A DNA stretch of 64,000 nt from an uncultured Verrucomicrobiota bacterium (lineage in GTDB: Bacteria; Verrucomicrobiota; Verrucomicrobiia; Limisphaerales; JADLHS01), in assembly GCA_937894935.1 (NCBI GenBank), contig CALAYC010000215.1, forward strand, positions 1-64,000, given 5' to 3'. The translations under genes and the position numbers were made by a program. Of this stretch, positions 47,467-57,064 are shown piece by piece (the first letter of the stretch is position 1; each line of letters starts with the position of its first letter). The notes under the pieces were generated by a model. The model was not told the origin of the DNA and did not search any database. It saw nothing but the letters and a program-made list of their open reading frames with translations.

Positions 47467-48378
47467 GTGGCATTTCTCGAACTCAACAAAGTCAGTAAAG
47501 GATACGGCTTTGGCGCGAAGCGGACCGAGGTGTTGCACGACATCAATCTCAGTATCGCCGAGGGTGAGTTTGTGGCGATTGTCGGCTATTCCGGCGCGGG
47601 CAAAACCACGCTGATGTCGCTTATCGCGGGCTTGCAACGACCGGACGAGGGTTCGGTGACGTTGCGCGGCGAAACGGTGACCGAGCCATCGCCTGATCGC
47701 GCCATCGTTTTTCAGAATTATTCGCTGCTTCCGTGGTTGAGTGTATACGAAAACATCGCGCTCGCGGTGGATGAAGTTTTCTCCCATTGGCCAGCGGAGA
47801 AACGTCGCGAACACGTGGAAAAATACATCGCGATGGTGAATCTCACGCCGGCGCGCGATAAAAAGCCGCGCGAACTTTCCGGCGGCATGCGGCAGCGCGT
47901 CAGTGTTGCGCGCGCGTTGGCGATGGATCCGAAAATTCTGTTACTGGATGAACCGCTTTCCGCTCTGGATGCGCTAACCCGTGCGGTATTGCAGGATGAG
48001 ATTGCCCGCATCTGGGCGGAATCCAAAAAGACTGTCGTGCTCATCACCAACGACGTAGATGAAGGCATCATTGTTGCCGACCGCATCATTCCGCTGAGTG
48101 CCGGCCCGCGCGCTACGTTGGGGCCGTCGGTGCAAGTGGACATTGAACGTCCACGGGATCGCAAGGCGTTGAATCACGATCCGCGCTTTAAAGCGATCCG
48201 CAAAGAAGTGATCGGTTATTTGCTGGGCGATGGTGGACACAAAAAAACTTCCGTGACGCGCAAGCTCACGTTGCCGGACATCGAGCCGGAGGATTTGAGC
48301 GTTTCGCGGTTTCATTTTGGCAGACCTCCCGCCCGGCGGAAGAGCGAACAAAAGCAGGAAACCGTCGAAACCGTATGA
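47467..48378 (+). CDS. Nitrate ABC transporter ATPase 1 (NrtC/NrtD-like)
   Basis: A 303-residue ATPase from a GTG start ([13 protein letters not shown]): Walker A GYSGAGKT, signature [18 protein letters not shown], Walker [12 protein letters not shown]. It lacks the NrtA-like C-terminal half of cyanobacterial NrtC; instead about 50 extra residues rich in basic and polar residues end the protein. It probably forms a heterodimer with the next ATPase. Confidence 0.92.
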   Translation: MAFLELNKVSKGYGFGAKRTEVLHDINLSIAEGEFVAIVGYSGAGKTTLMSLIAGLQRPDEGSVTLRGETVTEPSPDRAIVFQNYSLLPWLSVYENIALAVDEVFSHWPAEKRREHVEKYIAMVNLTPARDKKPRELSGGMRQRVSVARALAMDPKILLLDEPLSALDALTRAVLQDEIARIWAESKKTVVLITNDVDEGIIVADRIIPLSAGPRATLGPSVQVDIERPRDRKALNHDPRFKAIRKEVIGYLLGDGGHKKTSVTRKLTLPDIEPEDLSVSRFHFGRPPARRKSEQKQETVETV

Positions 48379-48418
48379 GCTGGCTGCACAGAGGACCAGC
48401 CAGAATAAACCAACTCAC

Positions 48419-49222
48419 ATGAGCCACTACGTTGAAATCGCAAATCTGACGAAGATTTATCCGACGCCCAAAGGCCCGGCGGTCATCGTCAAAGATTTCA
48501 ATCTCAACATCGCGAAAGGCGAGTTCGTCACGCTTATCGGTCATTCAGGTTGTGGCAAATCGACGGTGCTTTCGATGTTGGCCGGACTGAACGACATCAC
48601 GTCTGGCGGCATCATTCTCGCCGGGAAGGAACTCAGTGGGCCTGGGCCGGATCGCGGAATCGTGTTTCAATCGCCTTGTTTGTTGCCGTGGCTGACGGCG
48701 TTTGAAAACGTGATGCTCGGCGTGGACCAGGTTTTCTTCACTGCGAGCAAAGCGGAACGCCGCGCGATTGCGGAATATTATCTCACGGTAGTCGGCCTGG
48801 GGGATGCGATGCGCAAGCGCGCGACGGAACTCTCGCAAGGCATGCGTCAACGCGTCGGCATCGCCCGGGCGTTTGCGCTCAAACCCAAGATGCTGCTGCT
48901 CGATGAGCCGTTCGGCATGTTGGACGCGCTCACGCGCATCGAACTCCAGCAGGTGTTACTCGAAGTGTGGGGCCGCACGCAACTCACCGCGCTCATGGTC
49001 ACGCATGATGTGGATGAAGCGATTTTTCTGTCCGATCGCGTGGTGATGATGACCAACGGTCCGGCGGCGGAAGTCGGTGATGTGCTGGAAGTGAAATTTC
49101 CGCGTCCGCGCAATCGTGCCGCATTGTTGGAGGATTCGCAGTACTACACCTGTCGCGAACACCTGATTGAATTTCTCAACGACCGCGCGCAGCGCAAACC
49201 CGGTCTCGCTCACGCTGCCTGA
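48419..49222 (+). CDS. nrtD: Nitrate ABC transporter ATPase 2 (NrtD-like)
   Basis: A 267-residue ATPase from the ATG at 48419 ([19 protein letters not shown]): Walker [10 protein letters not shown], signature [16 protein letters not shown], in which LSGG has become LSQG, Walker [13 protein letters not shown] and [13 protein letters not shown] longer upstream frame would overlap the previous gene and is rejected. With the previous ATPase it drives the NrtB channel. Its stop is one base before the next gene. Confidence 0.92.
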   Translation: MSHYVEIANLTKIYPTPKGPAVIVKDFNLNIAKGEFVTLIGHSGCGKSTVLSMLAGLNDITSGGIILAGKELSGPGPDRGIVFQSPCLLPWLTAFENVMLGVDQVFFTASKAERRAIAEYYLTVVGLGDAMRKRATELSQGMRQRVGIARAFALKPKMLLLDEPFGMLDALTRIELQQVLLEVWGRTQLTALMVTHDVDEAIFLSDRVVMMTNGPAAEVGDVLEVKFPRPRNRAALLEDSQYYTCREHLIEFLNDRAQRKPGLAHAA

Positions 49223-49223
49223 T

Positions 49224-51251
49224 ATGTTTTACCGCGCCAGACTTGCTCCGACTGGGTTGGATTCCGGAAACGGAAAACAACACGACGCCCGAAAACGCGC
49301 TGTTTCCAAAAACGTGAAAACAGTCGTGGTCATCGGCAACGGCATGGCGAGTTACAAGTTGTGTGAGCGTCTCGTCGCGCTGGACGACGACGGAGAATTT
49401 CGCCTCGTGGTGTTCGGGGAAGAAAAGCAACCGGCTTACGACCGTGTGCATCTGACCTCGTTCTTCGAACAACCTGTTGCAGAGAAACTGTTGCTCGCGC
49501 CGTTGTCCTGGTATGCGGAACAGAACATCGAATTGCATCTGGGCGACCCGGTGGTGGCGGTGGAGCGCGAATCGAAAAAGGTTCGCACCGCGAGCGGAAA
49601 AGAGGTTGCTTACAATTATCTGATTTTTGCGACCGGTTCGCGTGCGTTCATGCCGCCATTGCCGGGCCAGGAATTATCCGGCGTTTTTCTGTATCGCACG
49701 ATTGAAGATTTACAGGGCATTCGTGAACACGCGCAAAACTGCAAACGCGCGGCAGTTTTGGGCGGTGGATTGCTGGGAGTCGAAGCCGCGAAAGCTTTAC
49801 GGGATCTCGGACTTGAAGCCTGGATTGTCGAGCGCGGTGTTTCGTTGCTCGCGCGTCAACTTGATCCGCAAGCCGGTGCGTTATTGCAAACGCACGTTGA
49901 AAAGCTCGGCATTCATGTTTGCACGCAGCGCGAAACGCAAAGCATTGAAGCACTTGGTGAAGATCGGTTGCTGCAATTCAACACCGGCGAATGTCTGCGC
50001 GTGCAATTGGTCGTCGTGGCAGCGGGGATTCGACCGCGCGATGAACTGGCGACGGCATGCGGACTCGAAATCGGCGCGCGCGGTGGCATTTGCATCAACG
50101 ACGCGCTGCAAACTTCTGATCCGAATATTTATGCGATTGGCGAGTGCGCGTGTCATCGCCACGTGGTTTACGGACTGGCCGCCCCCGGTTATCAGATGGC
50201 GGATGTGCTGGCGGAAAATCTCGCTGGCAAACGTCGCAAATACACCGGGAGCGACCAGTCCACGCGACTCAAACTCAGCGGCATCGAAGTCGCCACGCTC
50301 GGCGATTTTCAGGCGAACGGTGATGAATCGGTCAGTTGGCAGGGGAACGGAGCGAGTCGGCGCTTGGTTCTGGAGAAAGGTCGGCTGGTCGGGGCGACGG
50401 CAGTTGGCGATTGGCCCGAAGCCGTGCGAATCCAAGAACTCGCCGAACGCCGGGCGCGTGTCTGGCGTTGGCAGAAAATTCGTTTTGCGCGCACGGGCAA
50501 ACTATGGAAAGCCGAGACCGCGCCGCATGTCAGTCAATGGCCGGCGAATGCGCTTGTTTGCAACTGCGTTGGTGTGCGACGCGGCATGTTGAGCGCGGCG
50601 TGTGCGGAAGGTTGTGCGACGGTGGAAGCGTTGGCGAAGCGGACCGGAGCGTCCACGGTTTGCGGCTCGTGCAAACCGTTGCTCGCGCAACTCGTCGGTG
50701 CGCCTGCGTGGTTGAATGAACTTCCCGGACTCAAACCGCTGGCGATTGCGTGTTCCATCGCGCTGATTTTCGCGCTGGCCATTTTCTTCGCGCCGCCGAT
50801 TGCATTCGCAGATTCCGTGCAGGGAAAACTTCATTCCGTGAATGCGTTGTGGCGCGATGGATTCTGGAAACAGATTACCGGATTCACACTCATCGGGCTG
50901 GTGTTGATCAGTCTCGGCCTGTCACTGCGCAAGCGCATCAAGCGATTTACGTTTGGCGAATTCGGTTACTGGCGCGCGATTCATGCGGTATTGGGAACGA
51001 TTTCGCTTATCGCGCTGGTGACGCATACGGGGTTTCGCCTCGGCAATAATTTCAATTTTGTGTTGATGCTGAATTTTCTCGCGCTCGTGTTGGTGGGAGC
51101 ACTCGCAGGCATGGTGACGGCGCTGGAACGGCGGTTGAGCCCCGTGGCGGCGAAACGATTGCGGGCATTCTGGACCGGAACTCACATCGCATTGGGGTGG
51201 CCGATGCCGGTGCTCGTCGTGTGGCACGTGATAGTTGCGTATTACTTTTGA
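49224..51251 (+). CDS. NirB-like FAD/[2Fe-2S] oxidoreductase fused to a di-heme cytochrome b
   Basis: A 675-residue fusion. Residues 30-330 form a FAD/NAD(P)H two-Rossmann domain like NirB (VVVIGNGMASYKLCERL; VLGGGLLGVEAAKAL). A BFD-like [2Fe-2S] domain follows with C446-X-C448 and C480-X2-C483. The C-terminal 175 residues hold about five helices; H587 and H601 in one helix and H654 and H668 in another are both 14 residues apart, the pattern that ligates two b hemes in cytochrome b families. Electrons could pass from NAD(P)H to FAD, iron-sulfur, heme b, then the membrane. No siroheme domain is present. It starts one base after nrtD and overlaps the next gene by one base. Confidence 0.8.
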   Translation: MFYRARLAPTGLDSGNGKQHDARKRAVSKNVKTVVVIGNGMASYKLCERLVALDDDGEFRLVVFGEEKQPAYDRVHLTSFFEQPVAEKLLLAPLSWYAEQNIELHLGDPVVAVERESKKVRTASGKEVAYNYLIFATGSRAFMPPLPGQELSGVFLYRTIEDLQGIREHAQNCKRAAVLGGGLLGVEAAKALRDLGLEAWIVERGVSLLARQLDPQAGALLQTHVEKLGIHVCTQRETQSIEALGEDRLLQFNTGECLRVQLVVVAAGIRPRDELATACGLEIGARGGICINDALQTSDPNIYAIGECACHRHVVYGLAAPGYQMADVLAENLAGKRRKYTGSDQSTRLKLSGIEVATLGDFQANGDESVSWQGNGASRRLVLEKGRLVGATAVGDWPEAVRIQELAERRARVWRWQKIRFARTGKLWKAETAPHVSQWPANALVCNCVGVRRGMLSAACAEGCATVEALAKRTGASTVCGSCKPLLAQLVGAPAWLNELPGLKPLAIACSIALIFALAIFFAPPIAFADSVQGKLHSVNALWRDGFWKQITGFTLIGLVLISLGLSLRKRIKRFTFGEFGYWRAIHAVLGTISLIALVTHTGFRLGNNFNFVLMLNFLALVLVGALAGMVTALERRLSPVAAKRLRAFWTGTHIALGWPMPVLVVWHVIVAYYF

Positions 51252-52630
51252 TGGCTCAGAAGCACAAATGGCTCTGGATTCTCTGGAGCGTCGTAACTTT
51301 GGCAATGAGTGGCATGGCAACCTATATCCTGACGGGGTCGGACCGGCGTTTTCTTTTGCCGGGTGAAACCACCAGCGGCCATTACCAGATTGAACTCGCC
51401 TGCAGCGCGTGTCACACACCATGGCTCGGGGTCAAAGAAGACGCGTGTTACAAATGTCACGAAGCGGAGTTGAAAGCCGCGAACGATTCGCATCCGAAAA
51501 GCAAATTTATCGATCCGCGAAATGCCGATCGCTTGCAACTCATCAAAGCGGACAACTGCGTTGCGTGTCATCGCGAACATGTGCCGCATCAGACGGGGGC
51601 GATGGGCGTGACGGTGCCGATTGATTATTGCGCGCATTGTCATCAACAAACGCTGACTGATCGACCGAGTCACAAGAATTTCAAATTCGATTCCTGCGCC
51701 ACGGCGGGCTGCCACAACTATCACGACAACTCGGCGCTTTATGAAAATTTTCTGCTCAAACATGCCCAAGAGCCGGCGGTGAAAGATTCGGGGACGGTGG
51801 CGCAACGACAATTGCTCGCGTTCCTGACGGCCGATGGCGTGATGAAACCGCGTCCCGCGCTCACGGCGGAACAACAGGACGCGCCTGCCAATGTGACTGC
51901 GAACGCGAAGGTGAAAGAGGATTGGTTGACGACCGCCCACGCCAAGGCGGGCGTGAATTGCACCGATTGTCACAACATCGAGGATGCGGCGACGCGTGAG
52001 AAACGTTGGTCGGATAAGCTGGCTCCCAATGCCTGCACGCGGTGTCACAAGGAAGAGGTGAACGGTTTTCTCGCCGGAAAACACGGGATGCGGCTCGCGT
52101 TGGACCTGCCGCCGATGACTCCGGCGCAGTCACGACTGCCGATGAAAGCGGACGCGGCGCATCACGAGTTGGGTTGTGTGAGTTGTCATGGCGCGCATGA
52201 ATTCAACACGCGCACGGCGGCGGTTGACGCGTGTCTTTCCTGTCACAACGACGAACACAGTCTGGCCTACAAAGACTCCAAACATTTTGCGCTTTGGTTC
52301 AACGAAACGACGGGTGAAGCGCCAGCGGGCAGCGGAGTGAGTTGCGCCACCTGTCATCTGCCGCGCGAGAAAATTGAAAACGCGGGCCATGTCATGGTGC
52401 GCGTGCAGCACAATCAGAATGCGAATTTGCGTCCCAACGAAAAAATGATCCGCAGCGTCTGTATGGGTTGCCACGGGCTGGAATTCAGTCTCGATGCGCT
52501 CGCAGATCCGGCGTTGATCTGCACCAATTTCATCGGTCGCCCCGCCCGGCATGTCGAGAGCATTGACCTGGCGGTAAAGCGACAGATGGAAATTCAAAAA
52601 CAAAAATCCAAACCCCGTACTGAAAAATGA
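51251..52630 (+). CDS. Undecaheme c-type cytochrome
   Basis: A 459-residue protein with an N-terminal membrane anchor (WLWILWSVVTLAMSGMATYI) and eleven heme-c sites: ten CX2CH (CSACH, CYKCH, CVACH, CAHCH, CTDCH, CTRCH, CVSCH, CLSCH, CATCH, CMGCH) and one CX4CH (CATAGCH). It is probably tethered to the outside of the inner membrane. The start at 51251 overlaps the preceding stop (TGATG), coupling it to the cytochrome b fusion, its likely electron partner. It is not an NrfA: no CXXCK is seen. Confidence 0.85.
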   Translation: MAQKHKWLWILWSVVTLAMSGMATYILTGSDRRFLLPGETTSGHYQIELACSACHTPWLGVKEDACYKCHEAELKAANDSHPKSKFIDPRNADRLQLIKADNCVACHREHVPHQTGAMGVTVPIDYCAHCHQQTLTDRPSHKNFKFDSCATAGCHNYHDNSALYENFLLKHAQEPAVKDSGTVAQRQLLAFLTADGVMKPRPALTAEQQDAPANVTANAKVKEDWLTTAHAKAGVNCTDCHNIEDAATREKRWSDKLAPNACTRCHKEEVNGFLAGKHGMRLALDLPPMTPAQSRLPMKADAAHHELGCVSCHGAHEFNTRTAAVDACLSCHNDEHSLAYKDSKHFALWFNETTGEAPAGSGVSCATCHLPREKIENAGHVMVRVQHNQNANLRPNEKMIRSVCMGCHGLEFSLDALADPALICTNFIGRPARHVESIDLAVKRQMEIQKQKSKPRTEK

Positions 52631-53229
52631 AAGCGAAACCCCTGAAACCTCTTCTACTCGTCGGCACATTGATGGCGACGATTGTCAGCGCCACTGTTCT
52701 GACCGGCTGTAATAAAGCGGAAGCTGCTAAAGCGTCCGGATTCACGCCGCAACAGATGGCGGACAATCTGTTCATCGTGATGTCGTCCGATCGTGCGGTT
52801 TATACCAAACAGGTGGTCAATCGTTTGCAGAACGACGAAAAAATCATCAAGGCCACTGAGCACTGGAAAGACGAGAAAACCTTGCCGTTGCCGGCCCAGA
52901 TGTTCCGGATGGGCGCGGAAACGGTCGCAGAAAAGAAACCTGGATTCAGCTACGCGTTGTTGTCGCTCTGGCCCATCAACAAACAAAACGAACCGAAAAC
53001 CGAAGCTGAGAAGAAGGGATTGCAGTTTGTCGCGGACAGCAAAGGGGCGACGAATTTTTACGCGGAGGAAGTTCTCGGCGGGAAAAAATATTTCACAGCG
53101 GTTTATGCAGACGTCGCGGTTTCTCCCGCGTGCGTGAAGTGCCACAACGATCACGATGACTCGCCGAAAACGGATTTCGAGTTAAACGACGTGATGGGCG
53201 GCGTGGTTATCCGTTTGCCGTTGGATTGA
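52627..53229 (+). CDS. Tll0287-like (DUF3365) monoheme lipoprotein
   Basis: A 200-residue protein with a lipobox (VLTGC), a Tll0287-like domain and one c-type heme motif CVKCH near the end of a region reading FTAVYADVAVSPACVKCHN. Tll0287 domains bind a heme c and resemble PAS sensors. It would sit on the periplasmic face. The ATG overlaps the multiheme cytochrome stop by four bases, so they are translated together. Confidence 0.85.
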   Translation: MKAKPLKPLLLVGTLMATIVSATVLTGCNKAEAAKASGFTPQQMADNLFIVMSSDRAVYTKQVVNRLQNDEKIIKATEHWKDEKTLPLPAQMFRMGAETVAEKKPGFSYALLSLWPINKQNEPKTEAEKKGLQFVADSKGATNFYAEEVLGGKKYFTAVYADVAVSPACVKCHNDHDDSPKTDFELNDVMGGVVIRLPLD

Positions 53230-53265
53230 TTCAAGTCAAAGCAAGCAACTCAGAAAGGAAATAAC

Positions 53266-53682
53266 ATGACGCCACAACAAGTGACTCTTGTACAGACCAG
53301 TTGGGAAAAATGCGTGCCGATTGCGGATCAGGCGGCGGCGCTCTTTTACGGCAAATTGTTTGAACTCGATCCCGAACTGAAACCGCTTTTCAAAACGGAT
53401 TTGAAAGAGCAGGGTAAAAAATTGATGACCATGATCACCATGGTGGTGCGCGGGTTGAACGATCTCGGTCGGCTCGTGCCCGCGGTCGAAGATCTCGGTC
53501 GCCGCCATGTGGGTTACGGGGTGAAGGACGCGCATTATGCGACAGTCGGTACCGCGTTGCTCTGGACTTTGGAGCAGGGACTGGGACCGGAATTTACGCC
53601 GGAAGTCAAAGAAGCCTGGAGTACCGCTTACGGCGTTTTGGCGACGACGATGCAAAAGGCTGCCGCCACAACTCCCGCTTGA
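53266..53682 (+). CDS. Single-domain bacterial globin
   Basis: A 138-residue hemoglobin: proximal His81 in RRHVGYGVKDAHY, distal Gln49 and CD1 Phe42 in LKPLFKTDLKEQGKKL, and LLWTLEQGLG. No reductase domain follows. The start is supported by AAAGGA at 53254-53259. A nitric oxide or nitrite-detoxifying role is plausible in a nitrate locus but inferred; the cytochrome b fusion could supply electrons. Confidence 0.9.
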   Translation: MTPQQVTLVQTSWEKCVPIADQAAALFYGKLFELDPELKPLFKTDLKEQGKKLMTMITMVVRGLNDLGRLVPAVEDLGRRHVGYGVKDAHYATVGTALLWTLEQGLGPEFTPEVKEAWSTAYGVLATTMQKAAATTPA

Positions 53683-53722
53683 AGTCTCTTTCTTAACTGC
53701 AAACGAACGAATCCCATACCGA

Positions 53723-55063
53723 ATGAAAATTAAAACTCACCACTGGAGACTTCTTACCGGCAGCGCGCTCGTACTCGCTGCGACTGCGTCCGTTTATGCG
53801 CAGGACAAATCGATGATCACCGACACGAACGGTTGTCCAATGACGACGTTTTTCACTGACAAAATCCCGGACGTGATCGCGAAAGGGAAATTCTCGCTGA
53901 ACGTGCGAGCGCGTTACGAGAACGTCGATCAGGAAGGTGGCACGCCGCCCGCGCACGCGGAAACGATTCGCACGCGCTTCGGTTACACGACCGCGCCGCT
54001 TTACGGTTTTCAGGCGATGATTGAAGGCGAAAACGTCACCGCCGCCAACAAGGACACTTACGCGGCGGGCGCGGGATCGCCCGTGCCGCGCGATGTTATC
54101 GCTGATCCGACGGTAACCGAGATGAATCAGGCGTGGCTCAGCTACACTTACAGCGCGAGCAACTTTATGGCATCGGTCAAGGGCGGACGACAGGTTTTTG
54201 TGTTGGATAATCACCGGTTCATCGGTCACGTCGGTTGGCGACAGAATCAGCAGACGTTCGACGCCGTGGCGACGAAAGTGACGCCGCTCAAAGGGATCGA
54301 TTTGAATTATGCCTATCTGTGGAAGGTACATCGTATTTTTGGCGACGACACGTCACTCGGAGCCGGCACGAGCGATTTCAATTCCGCTTCGCATGTGTTC
54401 AACGGCAGTTACACAGTGTCGCCGTTGCTCAAAGTCACGGGCTATGCGTACGTGCTCGATTTGAAAAACGAGCGTCCGCTGGCCGGCGTGGCGAATAATT
54501 CCTGCGCGACCTATGGCGGTTTTCTCACGGGCACATGGACGTTCGATCAAGAACACAAAGGCACGCTGAGTTATCGCGGCGAATTCGCGTGGCAGACGGA
54601 TTACGCAGACAGCACGTTGGATTACGAAACGGAGTATTACCTCGGTGAACTCAAAGCTACGTATGACCGATTCACCGTGAGCGCGGGATACGAAGTGTTG
54701 GGCAGCGACGAAAACGGCGGGGCAGGCGGTGGCGTAACTTCGTTCCGGACGCCGCTGGCGACACTGCACGCGTTCAATGGTTGGGCAGACGTCTTTTTGA
54801 CCACGCCGGCTGCGGGGCTGAAGGACTTTTATGCGTCGGCAGGAGTGACGTTGCCGGGGAACATTCCGGTGAATTTCGTTTACCACAAATTCGATTCGGA
54901 AACCGGCAATACCGACTTCGGTCACGAATACGACCTGGTCGTGTCGCGTAAGTTCGGCAAGAACTGGACTGTGCTCGCCAAATACGCGAAGTACGACGGG
55001 AAAGACGCGCCGTTCGCTTTCGACAAAGAAGTGTTCTGGGCGGAAATCGAGTTCAACTTTTAG
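53723..55063 (+). CDS. Outer-membrane porin
   Basis: A 446-residue protein with signal peptide (LLTGSALVLAATASVYAQ), alternating beta-strand segments (GKFSLNVRARYENVD, WLSYTYSASNFMASVKGGRQV, DLNYAYLWKVHR) and a terminal phenylalanine in WAEIEFNF, the barrel assembly signal. It is related to alginate-export/OprD-like porins and may allow nitrate across the outer membrane, given the neighbours. The ATG at 53723 follows the globin by 40 bases. A terminator follows. Confidence 0.85.
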   Translation: MKIKTHHWRLLTGSALVLAATASVYAQDKSMITDTNGCPMTTFFTDKIPDVIAKGKFSLNVRARYENVDQEGGTPPAHAETIRTRFGYTTAPLYGFQAMIEGENVTAANKDTYAAGAGSPVPRDVIADPTVTEMNQAWLSYTYSASNFMASVKGGRQVFVLDNHRFIGHVGWRQNQQTFDAVATKVTPLKGIDLNYAYLWKVHRIFGDDTSLGAGTSDFNSASHVFNGSYTVSPLLKVTGYAYVLDLKNERPLAGVANNSCATYGGFLTGTWTFDQEHKGTLSYRGEFAWQTDYADSTLDYETEYYLGELKATYDRFTVSAGYEVLGSDENGGAGGGVTSFRTPLATLHAFNGWADVFLTTPAAGLKDFYASAGVTLPGNIPVNFVYHKFDSETGNTDFGHEYDLVVSRKFGKNWTVLAKYAKYDGKDAPFAFDKEVFWAEIEFNF

Positions 55064-55091
55064 TCGCTGTTTCTCGGGTTCGATGTGACAA

Positions 55092-55124
55092 GTGCGCTGG
55101 TCAAACGGCCAGCGCACCTTTTTT
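55092..55124 (+). terminator. Rho-independent terminator after the porin gene
   Basis: GTGCGCTGG (55092-55100) pairs perfectly with CCAGCGCAC (55109-55117) around an eight-base loop, then CTTTTTT. It separates the uptake/electron-transfer unit from the reductase unit. Confidence 0.9.
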
Positions 55125-55405
55125 GAAAGCAACCGCAACGCTTTGCTGACTCCGCAACTTTGGTCGCGATGGACAATTTTCGCCAAGTCAGGAGGGAGAC
55201 GTTTCAAAACGCCAACTTTGCGAGTGATCGCAATTCTTCTCAATTCCCTTGGTTTGCTTGAGAAAACACCACAAACGCAGGCGTTTTGAGTCACTCGCCC
55301 GGCTCATGGTAAACATGAGAACTATTCAGTTGGTTCATGGGTTGGTGGCATCGGCGGCGCTCAAATGAATCGCGGGAAACTCCAGCGGGTTTTCCGCCGA
55401 ACCAA
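55125..55405. promoter_or_regulatory. Leader of the nitrate reductase unit with paired GCGTTT motifs
   Basis: This gap, 342 bases from the porin stop including the terminator, should hold the promoter of the reductase genes. It has the palindromes CGTTT-CA-AAACG (55200-55211) and AAACGC-AG-GCGTTT (55273-55286), and CAAAACGCC (55205-55213) is the exact complement of GGCGTTTTG (55280-55288). They could be an operator for a dimeric regulator. No clear promoter hexamers or coding frame. Confidence 0.4.
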
Positions 55406-57064
55406 ATGACATCCGCTCCTGACAACGCTCCGCGCAACCGGCCTCCCGCCGAATCGGCGCGTACGTTGATTGATGAACTGTTGGCGGAGCAGCAACGGCT
55501 CACGGCGGTGGAGCGGTTTTCCCGTTTGCATGAAACCAACGGGCTTCCGGCGCAGGCGCGTTACTACCGCGATTTAATTCCGCAGACCAAACCGCAGCCC
55601 GGGCAGCAATACGCATTCGAAGTGGATCTCGATCGATGCAGTGGCTGCAAGGCGTGCGTCACGGCGTGTCATTCGCTCAATGGACTCGAAGAAACGGAAA
55701 CGTGGCGCAACGTGGGATTATTGATCAGCGACGATTGGCGCGCGCCGCAACAGCAGACGATTACCACCGCGTGTCATCACTGCGTCGAACCGGGTTGTCT
55801 CGAAGGTTGTCCGGTGTTGGCTTACGACAAAGACCCGGTCACCGGCATCGTGCGGCATCTCGATGATCAATGCATCGGTTGCCAATACTGCGTGATGAAG
55901 TGTCCGTACGAAGTGCCGCAGTATTCGAAACGGCTCGGCATTGTGCGCAAATGCGACATGTGCGCAAATCGCCTCGCGGTCGGTGAAGCACCGGCTTGTG
56001 TGCAGGCCTGTCCGCATGAAGCGATCAAAATTACGTTAGTCGAAACGGCTGCGGTCCGGGAACGCTATCGCGCGACTCAAGATTGCGGAGAAATCAAGGA
56101 GAAGGAAAGAGCGCGGAACAATCATTCCGCGAATCCGTTTTTGCCCGCGTCGCCGTCACCGCAGATTACGCTGCCGACCACGCGTTACAAATCCACTCGA
56201 CCGCTGCCATCGACCTTGCTCGCGGGTGATCACGCGCATGTTGCTCCGGCGACATCGCATTTGCCGTTGGTGTTCATGTTGGTGCTGACGCAATTGGCGG
56301 TTGGCGTGAGCCTCGCGACGTTGTTTGCGTCGCTATCGCAATGGTTGGCCGTTACTGCTGCAATCGTCAGTGCCGTTGCATTGGGCATTGCTTCTTTGCA
56401 TTTGGGCAAGCCGTTGAAAGCGTGGCGCGCCTTTCTTGGTTGGCGCACGTCATGGTTCAGTCGCGAAGTTATCGCCTTCGGTGCTTATGTGCCGCTGGCG
56501 ATGTTGACGGCGGTAACTTTCTTTGTTGCACCGCTGACTTCGTTGCAAAAGCCACTGATGCTGCTGACCGTCGCAACGGGATTGGTTGGCGTTGCATGTT
56601 CGGCGATGATTTATGTGGATACGCGTCGGGAATTCTGGTGCGGATCGCAAAGCTTCGGAAAATTCTTTGGCACGACATTGCTCCTCGGTGCGGCGACAGC
56701 GTTGTTAGTCACAGATTCGACAAGTTCGATACCGGTTGTGCTGCTGTTTTTTACCACGGCTGCAAAGTTGGGACTGGAACATCGCATTTTCCGGCATCTG
56801 GTGGATAAAGACACGTTGACGTTGTCGCCATTGAACAAAACCGCACGGCTGCTAACAGATGAACTTGGACTGGCGTCGCGGAGTCGCATCTTCTGCGGAA
56901 TGCTGGGCGGACTGATTCTGCCGTTGGGGCTGGTGATGTCGGAGCCGAATCGCGTGTTGGCGATCGTGGTGTTCGGGCTGTGTCTCGTGGGGGAATTGCT
57001 GGAGCGCTATCTGTTTTTCACGGCAGTTGCGCCCGCCAAAATGCCGGGAGGTTTTGTCGCATGA
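55406..57064 (+). CDS. DmsB-DmsC fusion: four-cluster ferredoxin plus membrane anchor
   Basis: A 552-residue fusion. The N-terminal part has four [4Fe-4S] motifs ([43 protein letters not shown]...CVQACP) as in DmsB. From about residue 285 a DmsC-like anchor of eight helices follows ([19 protein letters not shown], then [22 protein letters not shown]). DmsC anchors oxidise menaquinol. No Tat signal, so the clusters should face the cytoplasm. Its stop overlaps nasA (ATGA), so it probably feeds quinol electrons to the nitrate reductase. Confidence 0.87.
   Translation: MTSAPDNAPRNRPPAESARTLIDELLAEQQRLTAVERFSRLHETNGLPAQARYYRDLIPQTKPQPGQQYAFEVDLDRCSGCKACVTACHSLNGLEETETWRNVGLLISDDWRAPQQQTITTACHHCVEPGCLEGCPVLAYDKDPVTGIVRHLDDQCIGCQYCVMKCPYEVPQYSKRLGIVRKCDMCANRLAVGEAPACVQACPHEAIKITLVETAAVRERYRATQDCGEIKEKERARNNHSANPFLPASPSPQITLPTTRYKSTRPLPSTLLAGDHAHVAPATSHLPLVFMLVLTQLAVGVSLATLFASLSQWLAVTAAIVSAVALGIASLHLGKPLKAWRAFLGWRTSWFSREVIAFGAYVPLAMLTAVTFFVAPLTSLQKPLMLLTVATGLVGVACSAMIYVDTRREFWCGSQSFGKFFGTTLLLGAATALLVTDSTSSIPVVLLFFTTAAKLGLEHRIFRHLVDKDTLTLSPLNKTARLLTDELGLASRSRIFCGMLGGLILPLGLVMSEPNRVLAIVVFGLCLVGELLERYLFFTAVAPAKMPGGFVA

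Noticed and set aside
51251..52630. Ammonium-forming nitrite reductase NrfA
   Set aside because: No CXXCK heme motif and too many hemes.
55092..55289. 65-codon frame in the gap before the DmsBC fusion
   Set aside because: It begins within the terminator stem region and has no ribosome-binding site or family.
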